DNA of 64,000 bases from Arenimonas composti TR7-09 = DSM 18010. Its GTDB lineage: Bacteria; Pseudomonadota; Gammaproteobacteria; Xanthomonadales; Xanthomonadaceae. Shown in pieces: positions 10,210 through 19,043 of this stretch (position 1 is the first letter of the stretch; each line of letters begins with the position of its first letter). The DNA lies in NCBI RefSeq assembly GCF_000426365.1, contig NZ_AUFF01000002.1, positions 484,993-548,992 on the forward strand. Reading direction: 5' to 3'. Under the pieces are notes generated by a model. It had not been told where the DNA came from and ran no database searches. It was given only the letters and a program-made list of their open reading frames with translations. The translations under genes were made by a program, and so were the position numbers.

Positions 10210-11286
10210 GGCCGCCGGCGTCGCCCCCACCTCGTGCACGGCCTCGACCAGCACCCGCACATGCTCCGGGTCCATCGACGGCGCCATGCCGTGGCCGAGG
10301 TTGAACACGTGGCCGGCGCGGGAGCCGCCGTTGGCGGCGGCGTAGTCGTCGAGGGCGCGGCGGGCTTCGGCGCGGATCGCGTCCGGGTTCGCGTAGAGCG
10401 TGGACGGGTCGAGATTGCCCTGCAGGGCGACGCGGCCGCCGGTACGCCGGCGGGCGTCGCCGAGCGACACCGTCCAGTCGACGCCGATCGCTTCGGCGCC
10501 GGTCGCCGCCAGTTCTTCCAGGTATGGGCCGTTGCCCTTGCCGAACAGGATCAGCGGCGCGGCGTCGGCGCCTTCGCCCCGCGGCAGTTCGGCGGCGATG
10601 CGCTGCAGGTAGCGCAGCGAGAATTCGCGGTACAGGTGCGGCGCCAGCATGCCGCCCCAGGTGTCGAAGACCTGCATCGCCTGGGCGCCGGCCTGGCGCT
10701 GGGCGTCGAGGTAGGCGATCACCGCGTCGGTGACCACGCCGAGCAGGCGGTGCAGGGACGCGGGGTCTTCGATCGCCAGCGCCTTCACGCGGGCGAAGTC
10801 GTCGCTGCCGCCGCCTTCGATCATGTAGCAGGCCAGCGTCCACGGGCTGCCGGAGAACCCGATCAGCGGCACCTGGCCGTCGAGCTCGCGGCGGATCAGG
10901 CTGACCGCGTCGGTGACGTAGCGCAGCTTCGTGCCGATGTCCGGCACCGAGAGCTTGGCGATGTCGGCGGCGCTGCGCACCGGGCGCTCGAACTTCGGGC
11001 CCTCACCTTCGGCGAAATACAGGCCGAGGCCCATCGCGTCGGGGATGGTCAGGATGTCGGAGAACAGGATCGCGGCGTCGAGCGGGAAGCGGCGCAGCGG
11101 CTGCAGGGTGACCTCGCAGGCCAGCTCCGGATTGGTCGCCAGGCCCATGAAGCTGCCCGCTTGGGCGCGGGTGGCGCGGTATTCCGGCAGGTAACGCCCG
11201 GCCTGGCGCATCAGCCACACCGGCGTGGTGTCGACGGGCTCGCGGCGCAGCGCGCGCAGGAAACGGTCGTTCTTCAAGCTGCTCAA
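10207..11286 (-). CDS. hemE: Uroporphyrinogen decarboxylase
   Basis: 359 residues, close to the family norm. It removes four carboxyl groups from uroporphyrinogen III to give coproporphyrinogen III in heme synthesis. The diagnostic N-terminal [16 protein letters not shown] (residues ~22-37) carries the substrate-binding arginines. Further motifs are [15 protein letters not shown] with the catalytic Asp, [27 protein letters not shown] and [16 protein letters not shown] near the C-terminus. It overlaps the upstream WGR-domain gene by 4 bp (ATGA), so the two are probably cotranscribed and translationally coupled. Its end converges with the hybrid kinase gene. Confidence 0.97.
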   Translation of the reverse strand: MSSLKNDRFLRALRREPVDTTPVWLMRQAGRYLPEYRATRAQAGSFMGLATNPELACEVTLQPLRRFPLDAAILFSDILTIPDAMGLGLYFAEGEGPKFERPVRSAADIAKLSVPDIGTKLRYVTDAVSLIRRELDGQVPLIGFSGSPWTLACYMIEGGGSDDFARVKALAIEDPASLHRLLGVVTDAVIAYLDAQRQAGAQAMQVFDTWGGMLAPHLYREFSLRYLQRIAAELPRGEGADAAPLILFGKGNGPYLEELAATGAEAIGVDWTVSLGDARRRTGGRVALQGNLDPSTLYANPDAIRAEARRALDDYAAANGGSRAGHVFNLGHGMAPSMDPEHVRVLVEAVHEVGATPAA

Positions 11287-11534
11287 GATCCGCTGACTCC
11301 CTGGGTGAACATGACCTGGAAGCCCTTGCGCACCTGCGCGTCGCGGGCCTTCTCGAATGCCGCCAGGGCGGCGTCGCGCTCCAGGTACTGCTCACGGCGC
11401 AGCTGCGCCTTGCCGCCGATCTGGCCGGTTTCGCGCAGCAGGGTCCAGCCGCCGAGCAGGTCCTGCTGGAGCACCAGCTGGACATACTTCGGCGCTTCGC
11501 CGGACATCGGACGTTGTTGCATGAGCAGGCGCAT
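11283..11534 (-). CDS. WGR-domain small protein
   Basis: 83 residues consisting almost entirely of a WGR domain. It contains [35 protein letters not shown] with the Trp-Thr and Gly-x-Ile-Gly-Gly positions typical of the family, then a helix-rich end ([17 protein letters not shown]). WGR domains occur in nucleic-acid-associated proteins, but stand-alone bacterial versions have no established role. It overlaps hemE by 4 bp and lies downstream of aroB behind a hairpin region, so it belongs to the minus-strand aroK-aroB-wgr-hemE gene run. Confidence 0.85.
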   Translation of the reverse strand: MRLLMQQRPMSGEAPKYVQLVLQQDLLGGWTLLRETGQIGGKAQLRREQYLERDAALAAFEKARDAQVRKGFQVMFTQGVSGS

Positions 11535-11575
11535 GGGCGCGCATTCTAAACGCTGTCCGAAGTGTGCCGGGCACG

Positions 11576-11639
11576 GTTAATCGAAATTAACGGTGCGCGG
11601 CACAGTTATCCCGCCGCCTGGTCACCCGGGAATAACTGT
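11576..11639. repeat. Hairpins between aroB and the WGR gene
   Basis: There are two stems. GTTAAT-CGAA-ATTAAC lies at 11576-11591. ACAGTTAT at 11602-11609 pairs with ATAACTGT at 11632-11639. The second arm lies inside the last codons of aroB. On the minus strand GGTGTCAGAGACAGTTAT resembles the GGGGTCAGA-type ends of RAYT-associated palindromes, as in the larger palindrome at 46436-46562. No T-run follows, so calling it a terminator is only an inference. Confidence 0.5.
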
Positions 11640-12686
11640 CTCTGACACCGTTACGGTGACGGCGCGGCCGACGCCGTGCCAGAGGATCAGCCGCAGCCGG
11701 CCGGAGACGGCCTTCTTGTCGAGTTGCATCCGCGCCGCCAGCGCCTCCCGCGACAGCCCGGCCGGCAACTCCACCGGCAGGCGGAAGCGGGCGAGCAGGG
11801 CCGCCAGCCGATCGGCATCCGTCGCCGGCGCCATTCCCCGCGCTGCCGACAGCCGCGCCGCCATCACCATCCCGACCGCCACCGCCTCACCGTGCAGCAG
11901 GCCGCCGTAGCCCTGCTCGGTCTCGATCGCATGCCCGAAGGTGTGGCCGAAGTTCAGCAGCATCCGCTCGCCCTGCTCCGTCTCGTCGCGGGCGACGATG
12001 CCGGCTTTGTGCGCGCAGCTGATCGCGATCGCCTCCGCCAGCGCCGCCGGATCGCGGGCGAGCAGGGCCTCGGCGTTCACCTCCAGCCAGGCGAAGAAGG
12101 CGGGATCGGCGATCGCGCCGTACTTGACGACTTCCGCCAGCCCGGCCGACAGCTCGCGATCGGGCAGGCTGTCCAGGGTCGCGGTATCGGCCAGCACCGC
12201 CGCCGGCTGGTGGAAGGCGCCGACGAGGTTCTTGCCCTGCGGCAGGTCGACCGCGGTCTTGCCACCGACCGCGGAATCGACCATCGCCAACAGGGTCGTC
12301 GGCAGCTGCACGAAGCGCACGCCGCGCATCCAGCTGGCCGCCGCGAAGCCGGCCAGGTCGCCGACCACGCCGCCGCCGAGCGCGATCACGGTGGCGTCTC
12401 GACTGGCACCGAGCGCCGCCAGCGCCGTCATCACCTCGCCGAAGCGGACGAGCGTCTTCTCCTGTTCACCGGCCGGCAGCACCAGGGTCCCGAGCGTGCG
12501 CCCGGCCAGCGCCGCCTCGACCTTCGCCAGGTAGCGCGGCGCGACATTGCGGTCGCTGAGCACGAACGCATGCCGCCCCGGCACCAGCGCCGCCAGCGCG
12601 CCGGCATCGTCGAGCAGGCCGCGGCCGATCGTGATCGGGTAGCTGCGGGCGCCGAGGGCGACGTGCAGCTGGCGGTGCGCCGTCAT
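11622..12686 (-). CDS. aroB: 3-dehydroquinate synthase
   Basis: 354 residues, the normal length. It converts DAHP to 3-dehydroquinate, the second step of the shikimate pathway, using NAD and a divalent metal. Visible motifs are [22 protein letters not shown] (NAD-binding glycine-rich segment), [46 protein letters not shown] and the metal-binding His in [12 protein letters not shown]. The last residues ([11 protein letters not shown]) are encoded by a palindromic repeat and are not conserved family sequence. It overlaps aroK by 4 bp (ATGA), the classic aroKB coupling. Confidence 0.97.
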   Translation of the reverse strand: MTAHRQLHVALGARSYPITIGRGLLDDAGALAALVPGRHAFVLSDRNVAPRYLAKVEAALAGRTLGTLVLPAGEQEKTLVRFGEVMTALAALGASRDATVIALGGGVVGDLAGFAAASWMRGVRFVQLPTTLLAMVDSAVGGKTAVDLPQGKNLVGAFHQPAAVLADTATLDSLPDRELSAGLAEVVKYGAIADPAFFAWLEVNAEALLARDPAALAEAIAISCAHKAGIVARDETEQGERMLLNFGHTFGHAIETEQGYGGLLHGEAVAVGMVMAARLSAARGMAPATDADRLAALLARFRLPVELPAGLSREALAARMQLDKKAVSGRLRLILWHGVGRAVTVTVSETVIPG

Positions 12687-13222
12687 GCCGCCTCCGGGCG
12701 CCGCCAGAGCGCGGCGACCCGCGCCGCCAGCTGCTCGGCCGCGCAGCCGACGCCGAGCGACCCCGGCGTGAATTCCAGATCGGCGACTTCCCGGTACAGC
12801 GGCCCGCGCGCTTCCGCCAGCGCTTCCAGCCGCGCCCGCCGGTCCGGCACGGCCAGCAACGGCCGCGTGCGGTCGCGGCAGAGCCGCTCGAGCTGCTCGT
12901 CGACGCTGGCCGGCAGGTGCACGACGAAGGCGCGTTCACGCATCAGCCGCCGGTTCGCCGCCGCCAGCACCGCGCCGCCGCCGGTCGCCAGCAACTGCCC
13001 TTCGCCCTGCAACAGGTTCGCCAGCAGCGCCGATTCGCGGGTGCGGAAACCGGCCTCGCCCTCGCATTCGAAGATCACCGGCACGCTGGCGCCGGTCGCG
13101 GCCTCCAGCTGCTGGTCGCAGTCGACGAAGACCAGGCCGAGCCTGGCGGCGACGCGTTTGCCGATGGACGTCTTGCCGGCGCCCATCGGGCCGACGAGGA
13201 CGAGGTTGGGCGCGGGATTCAT
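12683..13222 (-). CDS. aroK: Shikimate kinase
   Basis: 179 residues from the ATG at 13222 ([21 protein letters not shown]). An upstream in-frame start at 13240 would add six residues of poor quality. The Walker A loop GPMGAGKTS is at residues ~10-18. DCDQQLE carries the magnesium/shikimate Asp. [17 protein letters not shown] and RDRTRPLL (lid region) follow, in the normal order for the enzyme that phosphorylates shikimate. It is the first gene of the aroK-aroB pair. The usual pilMNOPQ neighbours of gammaproteobacterial aroK are absent here. Confidence 0.96.
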   Translation of the reverse strand: MNPAPNLVLVGPMGAGKTSIGKRVAARLGLVFVDCDQQLEAATGASVPVIFECEGEAGFRTRESALLANLLQGEGQLLATGGGAVLAAANRRLMRERAFVVHLPASVDEQLERLCRDRTRPLLAVPDRRARLEALAEARGPLYREVADLEFTPGSLGVGCAAEQLAARVAALWRRPEAA

Positions 13223-13539
13223 GCACGTGGATCGTAGCATCCGGTCATTCGGTCCCGGGACTTCGACGCTGCCTGGGCGCTCGCGGCAGGATCACCGCCA
13301 AGCTACTTCCCGTTCGCGGACGAACCGCCGGCGCTGCGATCGACGCGCGCCGACGAGTACCGCCGGTGCCCCGCACGGTCTCCGATCACACCGCCGGCGG
13401 CTCGTCCGCAATCAGGAAGGAGCGCCGCCGGCGTCGCCGTTTCGCGCGCCGGATCGGCCTGTTCCGGAGTGGCGACGTAGCGGCCCTCCCGGCGACACCC
13501 GCAACCAACAACTGGAGCAGGCCGAGCCGGAGCGCGACA
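13223..13539. other. Intergenic region between aroK and pdxH
   Basis: 317 bp between divergent genes. An open frame runs through it into pdxH but is Arg/Ser-rich without family features. I see no convincing promoter, hairpin or repeat. The aroK and pdxH promoters must lie here. Confidence 0.5.
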
Positions 13540-14175
13540 ATGGCCGCCCCACCGACGGCGGCGAAGCAAGTGACCAGCGAATCGAAAGACCTGTATGCCG
13601 AAGCCCTGGCGACGTTCTCGTCGCTGCTCGCCGAAGCCACCGCCGCCGGCGATCCCGAATCCACCGCGATGACCGTCGCCACCGCCGACCCCGACGGCCG
13701 CCCGCATGCACGCACCGTGCTGCTGAAGGCGCACGACGAACGCGGTTTCGTCTTCTACACCAACTTCGACAGCGCCAAGGGCCGCCAGCTCACGACGAAC
13801 CCGCAGGCGGCGCTGCTGTTCCACTGGAAGACCCTGCGCGACGGCGTGCAGGTGCGCATCGAGGGCACCGTGGAGCCGGTGTCGCTGGCCGAGGCCGATG
13901 CCTATTTCGCGACCCGGCCGCGGGTGAGCCAGCTCGGCGCCTGGGCTTCGCTGCAGTCGCAGACGCTGCCGAAACGCTCGGTGCTCGACGCCCGCGTCAG
14001 CGCCTACGAGAAGGAATTCGCCGACGGCCCGGTGCCGCGGCCGCCGCACTGGTCGGGCTTCCGCGTCGTGCCGGAGCTGATCGAGTTCTGGTACGGCGCC
14101 CGCTTCCGCCTGCACGACCGCGACGTCTACGAACGCATCGACGGCGCCTGGACGCTGCGGCAGCTGTTCCCGTGA
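13540..14175 (+). CDS. pdxH: Pyridoxamine 5'-phosphate oxidase
   Basis: 211 residues from the ATG at 13540. The frame is open for another 58 codons upstream but that part lacks family character. This FMN enzyme makes pyridoxal 5'-phosphate, the last step of vitamin B6 synthesis and salvage. Motifs are [30 protein letters not shown] (FMN binding), [50 protein letters not shown] and [10 protein letters not shown]. The TGA overlaps the GTG of the next gene (GTGA), so the two are coupled. Confidence 0.95.
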   Translation: MAAPPTAAKQVTSESKDLYAEALATFSSLLAEATAAGDPESTAMTVATADPDGRPHARTVLLKAHDERGFVFYTNFDSAKGRQLTTNPQAALLFHWKTLRDGVQVRIEGTVEPVSLAEADAYFATRPRVSQLGAWASLQSQTLPKRSVLDARVSAYEKEFADGPVPRPPHWSGFRVVPELIEFWYGARFRLHDRDVYERIDGAWTLRQLFP

Positions 14176-14990
14176 GCACGCCGGCGCGCCACGGTCCGCG
14201 CCGCATCGTCTGCCTGGTCGAGGAGCCGACCGAGGTCCTGTACGCGCTCGGCGAACAGGAGCGCATCGTCGGCATCAGCGGCTTCACCGTCCGCCCGCCG
14301 CGTGCGCGCCGGGAGAAACCGAAGGTCAGCGCCTTCACCAGCGCGAAGATCGACGCGATCCTGGCCCTGAAACCGGATTTCGCGATCGGCTTCAGCGACA
14401 TCCAGGCCGATATCGCCGCCGAACTCGTGCGCCGCGGCGTCGAGGTGTGGATCGCCAACCACCGCAGCGTCGGGGAGATCCTCGACTACGTGCGCCGGCT
14501 CGGTGCGCTGGTCGGTTGTGCCGCAAAGGCCGAGGCTTATGCCGGGGAGCTGCAGCGGGGTATCGACAGGATTGCCGGACAGGCGGCGTTGCTTCCGCGG
14601 CGACCCAGGGTCTACTTCGAGGAATGGGACGAGCCACGCATCAGCGGCATCCGCTGGGTCGCCGAACTGGTGCGCATCGCCGGCGGCGACGACATCTTCC
14701 CGGAACTCGCCGCCGAGCCGCTGGCCAAGCAGCGCATCCTCGCCGACGACGACGAGATCATCCGCCGCGCCCCCGACATCGTCTTCGGCTCCTGGTGCGG
14801 CAAGAAATTCCAGCCCGCCCGCGTCGCCGCGCGCCCCGGCTGGCAGAACGTGCCGGCGGTGCGCGACGGCGAACTGCACGAGATCAAGTCGCCGATCATC
14901 CTGCAGCCCGGCCCCGCCGCCCTCACCGACGGCCTCCGCGCGCTCCACACCCACATCGCCCGCTGGGCCCGAACGACCCCGGACAGCTGA
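14172..14990 (+). CDS. BtuF-like periplasmic-binding-fold protein without signal peptide
   Basis: 272 residues from a GTG overlapping the pdxH stop. The sequence [29 protein letters not shown] at the N-terminus, [31 protein letters not shown] in the middle and [17 protein letters not shown] are typical of the cobalamin/siderophore-binding (PF01497) fold. No export signal can be seen: the protein starts directly on the first beta strand, and no ABC transporter genes are adjacent. It may act in the cytoplasm, or an upstream start with a signal has been lost. Coupling to pdxH suggests a cofactor link, but this is inference. Confidence 0.8.
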   Translation: MSTPARHGPRRIVCLVEEPTEVLYALGEQERIVGISGFTVRPPRARREKPKVSAFTSAKIDAILALKPDFAIGFSDIQADIAAELVRRGVEVWIANHRSVGEILDYVRRLGALVGCAAKAEAYAGELQRGIDRIAGQAALLPRRPRVYFEEWDEPRISGIRWVAELVRIAGGDDIFPELAAEPLAKQRILADDDEIIRRAPDIVFGSWCGKKFQPARVAARPGWQNVPAVRDGELHEIKSPIILQPGPAALTDGLRALHTHIARWARTTPDS

Positions 14991-15194
14991 ATCCTCGCTG
15001 CGGACGGACAAGGCTTTTTCGACATCGGATCAAAGCCGATCCTCCCGGATTTTTCCGCAGCCTCCGGATGTCCACGGGCCTCGCGGCGAAGCCCCGCCGG
15101 AATACGACCGCCTGCGCGCGATTGATCGGCGTTTTCGGCTCCTGTCCGTTGTAGACCTGCCTTTGCCTTGTCGGTGCTCGTCAGTGGCAAGGAT

Positions 15195-16235
15195 TCAATC
15201 CCCCAAGGCCTTGAGGCCCAGCGTCGCCAGCATCGCGGTCATGGCGCCGGCCTCGGCGGCGCGGGTGCTGGAGGCGTTGCCTTGCTGGGCGCGTCTGGCG
15301 ACGCCCTGGGCGATCGCGGCGAGGCGGAAGAAGCTGAACGCGAGCACGAAGCCCCAGTCGGCGGGGATCGGCCGGCCGCTGAGTTCGGCGTAGCGCGCGA
15401 GCATCGCCGCCTCGTCGGGGATGCCGAGCGCCGCGCGGTCCATGCCGGCGAGGCCGGGCAGGGCCGGATTGCGCGGCAGCCGCAGCGCCATGCAGTAGTA
15501 GCCGAGGTCGGCCAGTGGGTGGCCGAGCGTCGACAGTTCCCAGTCGACGACGGCCAGCACCTGCGCCGAGTCCCGCGCGAACAGCAGGTTGTCGACGCGG
15601 AAGTCGCCGTGCACGAGCGCCACCGCACCGTCGTCGGCCGGGCAGCGCCGCGGCAGTTCGGCGATCAGCGTCTCCATCGCCGGGATCGGCTGCGTTTCGC
15701 TGGCGCGGTACTGGTCGCTCCAGCGCGCGAGCTGGCGGGCGAAGTAGTTGCCGGGTTTGCCGTAGTCGCCGAGGCCGAGCGCGGCCGGGTCCAGTGCGTG
15801 CAGCGCGGCGAGGGTGCGCAGCACCGCGTCGTGGATGTCGGCGCGGCGTTGCGGCGTGGCGTCGGGCAGGGACGGATCCCAGTGCACGACGCCGTCGACG
15901 TACGCCATCACATAGAACATCGCGCCGATCACCGCCGTGTCTTCGCAGAGCAGCAGCGGCCGCGCGACCGGCACCGGACCGCCGTGCAGGGCCTGCAGCA
16001 CGCGGAACTCGCGGTCGACGGCATGCGCCGAGGGCAGCAGCCGGCCCGCCGGCTTGCGGCGCAGGACCCAGCGGCGGTCGCCGGCTTCGAGCAGGAAGGT
16101 CGGGTTGGACTGCCCGCCGGCGAACTTCCGCGCGCGCAGCGGCCCCTGGAAGCCCGCCAGGCGCGGCGCCAGCCAGGCGGCGAGGGGATCGAGCGGCAGC
16201 GTGGCCGGATCGACGACGGTGTTCGCGGTGGTCAT
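15195..16235 (-). CDS. Aminoglycoside-phosphotransferase-fold protein (ACAD10-like kinase)
   Basis: 346 residues from the ATG at 16235, just upstream of which the membrane-protein gene ends with a 4-bp overlap. It has the APH fold. FAGGQSNPTFLLEAGDRRWVLRRKP is the nucleotide loop and lysine region. ALVHGDFRVDNLLF is the catalytic Asp motif, and VVDWELSTLGHPLADLGYY the metal-binding motif. The HPLADLGYY variant is characteristic of the acyl-CoA-dehydrogenase-associated kinases (ACAD10/11-like) rather than antibiotic-resistance enzymes, so a role in phosphorylating 4-hydroxy-acids or lipids is more likely than drug resistance. No acyl-CoA dehydrogenase is adjacent. Confidence 0.88.
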   Translation of the reverse strand: MTTANTVVDPATLPLDPLAAWLAPRLAGFQGPLRARKFAGGQSNPTFLLEAGDRRWVLRRKPAGRLLPSAHAVDREFRVLQALHGGPVPVARPLLLCEDTAVIGAMFYVMAYVDGVVHWDPSLPDATPQRRADIHDAVLRTLAALHALDPAALGLGDYGKPGNYFARQLARWSDQYRASETQPIPAMETLIAELPRRCPADDGAVALVHGDFRVDNLLFARDSAQVLAVVDWELSTLGHPLADLGYYCMALRLPRNPALPGLAGMDRAALGIPDEAAMLARYAELSGRPIPADWGFVLAFSFFRLAAIAQGVARRAQQGNASSTRAAEAGAMTAMLATLGLKALGD

Positions 16236-16732
16236 GGGGTTCCTTTCCGAAGACGGCGTGTCCACAGCGCATGCAGCCCGATCCCGGCGAGGCCGACCGC
16301 GGCGCTGGCGAAGCAGCCCAGGTGCAAAATCTCCATCGACACCGCCGACAGCCAGGGATTGCCGGGCGCGAATGGCCACAGCGGTTCGCTGTCGGCATGC
16401 ATGATCGCGTCGAGCACGACATGCGAATACGTTCCGGCGAAGGCGGCGAGGAACGACGCCGTCCAGGTGAACGGCGGATGCGGCACCCGCAGCCAGCGCA
16501 GCACCGGCAGGCTGAGCGGCCGTCCGGTCAGCGCCGCGACCAGGCCGATCGCGGTGGCGCCGACGAAGGAGTGCGTGCGCCCGTGCAGTATCGGCCAGTC
16601 GAGCAGGATGCCGAACAGGGGCTCCAGGTCCATCAGCACCTGGGCGCCGCCGAACACCATGAAACTGAAATGCCGCCCGCCGATCGCCTTGAACACCAGC
16701 CCGGGGCCGAGATGGACGGGAGTGAAGGGCAC
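16232..16732 (-). CDS. Small integral membrane protein (YdjM/DUF457-like)
   Basis: 166 residues starting MPFTPVHLGPGLVFKAI, with about four hydrophobic segments and polar histidines at the membrane faces (PVHLGPG, HGRTHSF, YSHVVLDAIMH). The spaced His and Asp residues resemble the membrane-bound metal-dependent hydrolase families such as YdjM/DUF457 and DUF4184. Function is unknown. It overlaps the downstream kinase-like gene by 4 bp and sits 7 bp from the histidine-phosphatase stop, all on one strand, so it is part of an operon. Confidence 0.7.
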   Translation of the reverse strand: MPFTPVHLGPGLVFKAIGGRHFSFMVFGGAQVLMDLEPLFGILLDWPILHGRTHSFVGATAIGLVAALTGRPLSLPVLRWLRVPHPPFTWTASFLAAFAGTYSHVVLDAIMHADSEPLWPFAPGNPWLSAVSMEILHLGCFASAAVGLAGIGLHALWTRRLRKGTP

Positions 16733-16739
16733 CGCCGGC

Positions 16740-17423
16740 TCAGTAGTACGTCCACAGCTCGCGCTCGCCGTGCAGGTGCGGCAACGCGTTCCAGCTGCCC
16801 AGGCGCAGGCGGCCGGCGTGCGGGTGGAATTCGCTCAGGGCGCTGTTGCGCAGTGCCAGGTTCAGTTCGACCGCGCGGTGGTCAGGCACGTCGAGGGCGA
16901 TCTGCGCGAGCCGCGAGATCACCCCGCCCGAGGTCAGCACCAGCGCCTCGTCGCCGCCGGCCAGGGCCTGCAGGCGCTCGCCGGCGGCGTGCACGCGGGC
17001 GCCGAATCCGCCCCAGCTCTCCGGCAGTCCGGGCAATTCGTCGCGCGCCCAGGCCAGCAGCGCCGCCTGCAGCATCGCGCCGACGTCCTTGGGCTGGCCA
17101 CTGGCGGCGCGGAGCGCGATCGGGTCGTCGGCATTGCGCTTCATCCAGGTCGAGAACACCGCCTGGTGGTCGAATTCGGCGAAGCCGGCGTCGTCGACCC
17201 ACTCCGGCATAGCCAGCCCGGCGGCCACGAAGCCCTCGCGGACGGCCTCGGCGGTCTGCCGGTGCCGGCGCATGCCACCGACGACCACCGCGCGGAAGCG
17301 GTGGCCGCCGCGGGCGAGCCAGTCGCCGAGGCGGCGCGCCTGCAGCCAGCCGCGTTCGGAGAGATTGTCGTAGTCGGCGGCGCCGTAACTCGCCTGGCCG
17401 TGGCGTACCAGCAGCAGGCTCAC
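16740..17423 (-). CDS. Histidine phosphatase family protein
   Basis: 227 residues from a GTG at 17423 (VSLLLVRHGQASYG). The phosphoglycerate-mutase-like signature LVRHGQ with its catalytic His is at the very N-terminus, which fixes the start. Other elements are LSERGWLQARRLGDWL, the arginine in VVVGGMRRHRQTAEAV and VLTSGGVISRLAQIAL, where Ser replaces the second catalytic His region usually read as THGG or SHGG. The substrate is unknown. It starts 4 bp after the proC stop, as part of the yggS-proC-phosphatase-membrane protein-kinase gene run. Confidence 0.9.
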   Translation of the reverse strand: MSLLLVRHGQASYGAADYDNLSERGWLQARRLGDWLARGGHRFRAVVVGGMRRHRQTAEAVREGFVAAGLAMPEWVDDAGFAEFDHQAVFSTWMKRNADDPIALRAASGQPKDVGAMLQAALLAWARDELPGLPESWGGFGARVHAAGERLQALAGGDEALVLTSGGVISRLAQIALDVPDHRAVELNLALRNSALSEFHPHAGRLRLGSWNALPHLHGERELWTYY

Positions 17424-17427
17424 CGGC

Positions 17428-18249
17428 TCAGCCCGCCGCGGCCAGTTCGCGGCCGCGGCGCACCGCAGCGGCGACGGCGGTCGCGACCAGTTCGTGGAAA
17501 CCGCCGGCGGCGAAGGCCTCGAGCGCGGCCTGGGTCGTCCCGTTGGGCGAGGTGACGCGCTGGCGCAGGGTGGCGGCGTCCTCGCCGGATTCGCCGAGCA
17601 TGCGGGCGGCGCCGACCAGGGTCTGCACCGCCAGCGCTTTCGCGGCCTCCGCCGGCAGGCCCTCGGCTTCGCCGGCCGCCTGCAGGGCCTCGGCGAGCAG
17701 GAACACATAGGCCGGGCCGCTGCCGGACACGGCGGTCACCGCGTCCATCAGCGCCTCGTCGGCGATCCACACGGTCAGGCCGGCGGCCTTCATCAGCGTT
17801 TCCGCGATCGCGCGCCGTTCGGCATCCACCGCCGGATTGGCGTACAGACCGGTGGCGCCGGCGCCGAGCAGGGCGGGCGTGTTCGGCATCGTCCGCACGA
17901 CCGCCTGGGCACCGCCGAGCCAGCCATCGATGCGCGCACTCGGCATGCCGGCGGCGATCGACACGACCAGCGGCCGCTGGGTCTGCGCCAGGTCGGCCAG
18001 CGCGGTGCAGGCCTGGGCCATGACCTGCGGCTTCACCGCCAGCACCCAGACGTCGGCGCCGTCGGCGGCCGCGGGGCCGTCCGCGTACACGGCAACGCCG
18101 AAGTCGGCCGCGAGGGCGTAGCGCAGCGCCGGTACCGGCTCGGCGACGCGGATCTTCGTGGCGGGAAGGCCGGTGCGCACCAGGCCGCCGATCAGGCTGC
18201 GTGCCATGTTGCCGCCGCCGATGAAAGCGAGGGTCGGGAAGCTGTCCAT
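17428..18249 (-). CDS. proC: Pyrroline-5-carboxylate reductase
   Basis: 273 residues. It reduces 1-pyrroline-5-carboxylate to proline with NAD(P)H. The Rossmann start LAFIGGGNMARSLIGGL, VLAVKPQVM, VVSIAAGMPSARIDGWL, RTMPNTPALLGAGATGLYAN and the C-terminal DAVTAVSGSGPAYVFLLAEAL (proline-binding signature) are all present. It follows yggS with a 9-bp gap, the same gene pair as in Pseudomonas next to pilTU. Confidence 0.97.
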   Translation of the reverse strand: MDSFPTLAFIGGGNMARSLIGGLVRTGLPATKIRVAEPVPALRYALAADFGVAVYADGPAAADGADVWVLAVKPQVMAQACTALADLAQTQRPLVVSIAAGMPSARIDGWLGGAQAVVRTMPNTPALLGAGATGLYANPAVDAERRAIAETLMKAAGLTVWIADEALMDAVTAVSGSGPAYVFLLAEALQAAGEAEGLPAEAAKALAVQTLVGAARMLGESGEDAATLRQRVTSPNGTTQAALEAFAAGGFHELVATAVAAAVRRGRELAAAG

Positions 18250-18258
18250 GTGCCGATG

Positions 18259-18957
18259 TTAATCCGCGCGCGGCTTCGCCGGCCGCGCGCCGAACAGGGC
18301 GGTGCCGACGCGCACCATCGTCGCGCCTTCGGCGATCGCCAGCTCGAAGTCGTCGCTCATGCCCATCGACAGCGTGTCGATGCCGGGATGGCGGCGGGCG
18401 AGTTCGTCGAACAGCGCGCGCATCGCCCGGAACGCCGCCCGCCGGTGGCCGGGGTCGGGATGCGGCTCCGGGATCGCCATCAGCCCGCGCAGGCGCAGCC
18501 GCGGCTCGGCGGCGACGGCGTCGGCGAGCGCCGCGACCTCGGCGGGCGCGCAGCCGGACTTGCCGGTCTCGCCGTCGACGTTGACCTGCACCAGCACGTT
18601 CAGCGGCGGCCTCGTGGCGGCTCGGCCGGTGGCGAGCGCGCGCACGAGTTTCGGGCGGTCGACCGACTGCACCCAGTCGAAGAGTTCCGCCGCCTGCGCC
18701 GCCTTGTTCGACTGCAGGTGACCGATCAGGTGCCACGTCAGCCCGAGGTCGGCGAGCGCGCCGATCTTGCCCGCGGCTTCCTGCACGTAGTTCTCCGCGA
18801 ATGCGGACTGGCCGCAGGCGGCGAGCGCACGCACCGCCGCCGCCGGCTGGGTCTTGGCGACGGCCAGCAGTTCCACCCCGCCTGGCCGTCCTGCCAGGAT
18901 CGCAGCGTTTTCAAGGCGTTGCCGAATATCGCGGTGGCTTCGGTGGAGCGCTTCCAT
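18259..18957 (-). CDS. yggS: PLP homeostasis protein, YggS/PROSC family
   Basis: 232 residues with the alanine-racemase-like N-terminal barrel only. LLAVAKTQPAAAVRAL carries the PLP lysine. FAENYVQEAAGKI, WHLIGHLQSNKA, VNVDGETGKSGC, GLMAIP and the phosphate-binding LSMGMSDDFELAIAEGATMVRVGTALFG follow. It binds and delivers pyridoxal phosphate and has no racemase activity in studied homologues. It is transcribed divergently from pilTU. Confidence 0.95.
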   Translation of the reverse strand: MEALHRSHRDIRQRLENAAILAGRPGGVELLAVAKTQPAAAVRALAACGQSAFAENYVQEAAGKIGALADLGLTWHLIGHLQSNKAAQAAELFDWVQSVDRPKLVRALATGRAATRPPLNVLVQVNVDGETGKSGCAPAEVAALADAVAAEPRLRLRGLMAIPEPHPDPGHRRAAFRAMRALFDELARRHPGIDTLSMGMSDDFELAIAEGATMVRVGTALFGARPAKPRAD

Positions 18958-18985
18958 GGCTGGTATCGGCCTGACGGGTTGGCGC

Positions 18986-18991
18986 TATACT
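18986..18991 (+). promoter_or_regulatory. Possible -10 box of pilTU
   Basis: TATACT lies 53 bp before the pilT start in the yggS-pilT divergent region. No good -35 box stands 16-18 bp upstream, so this is tentative. Confidence 0.35.
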
Positions 18992-19043
18992 GCCCCGGGG
19001 ACACGCGGTCGCCTATCCGTTACGTGCCGAGGGGAATCGCCAG

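Noticed and set aside
15195..16235. Aminoglycoside resistance gene
   Set aside because: The motif variants match ACAD10/11-like kinases, and there is no mobile context.
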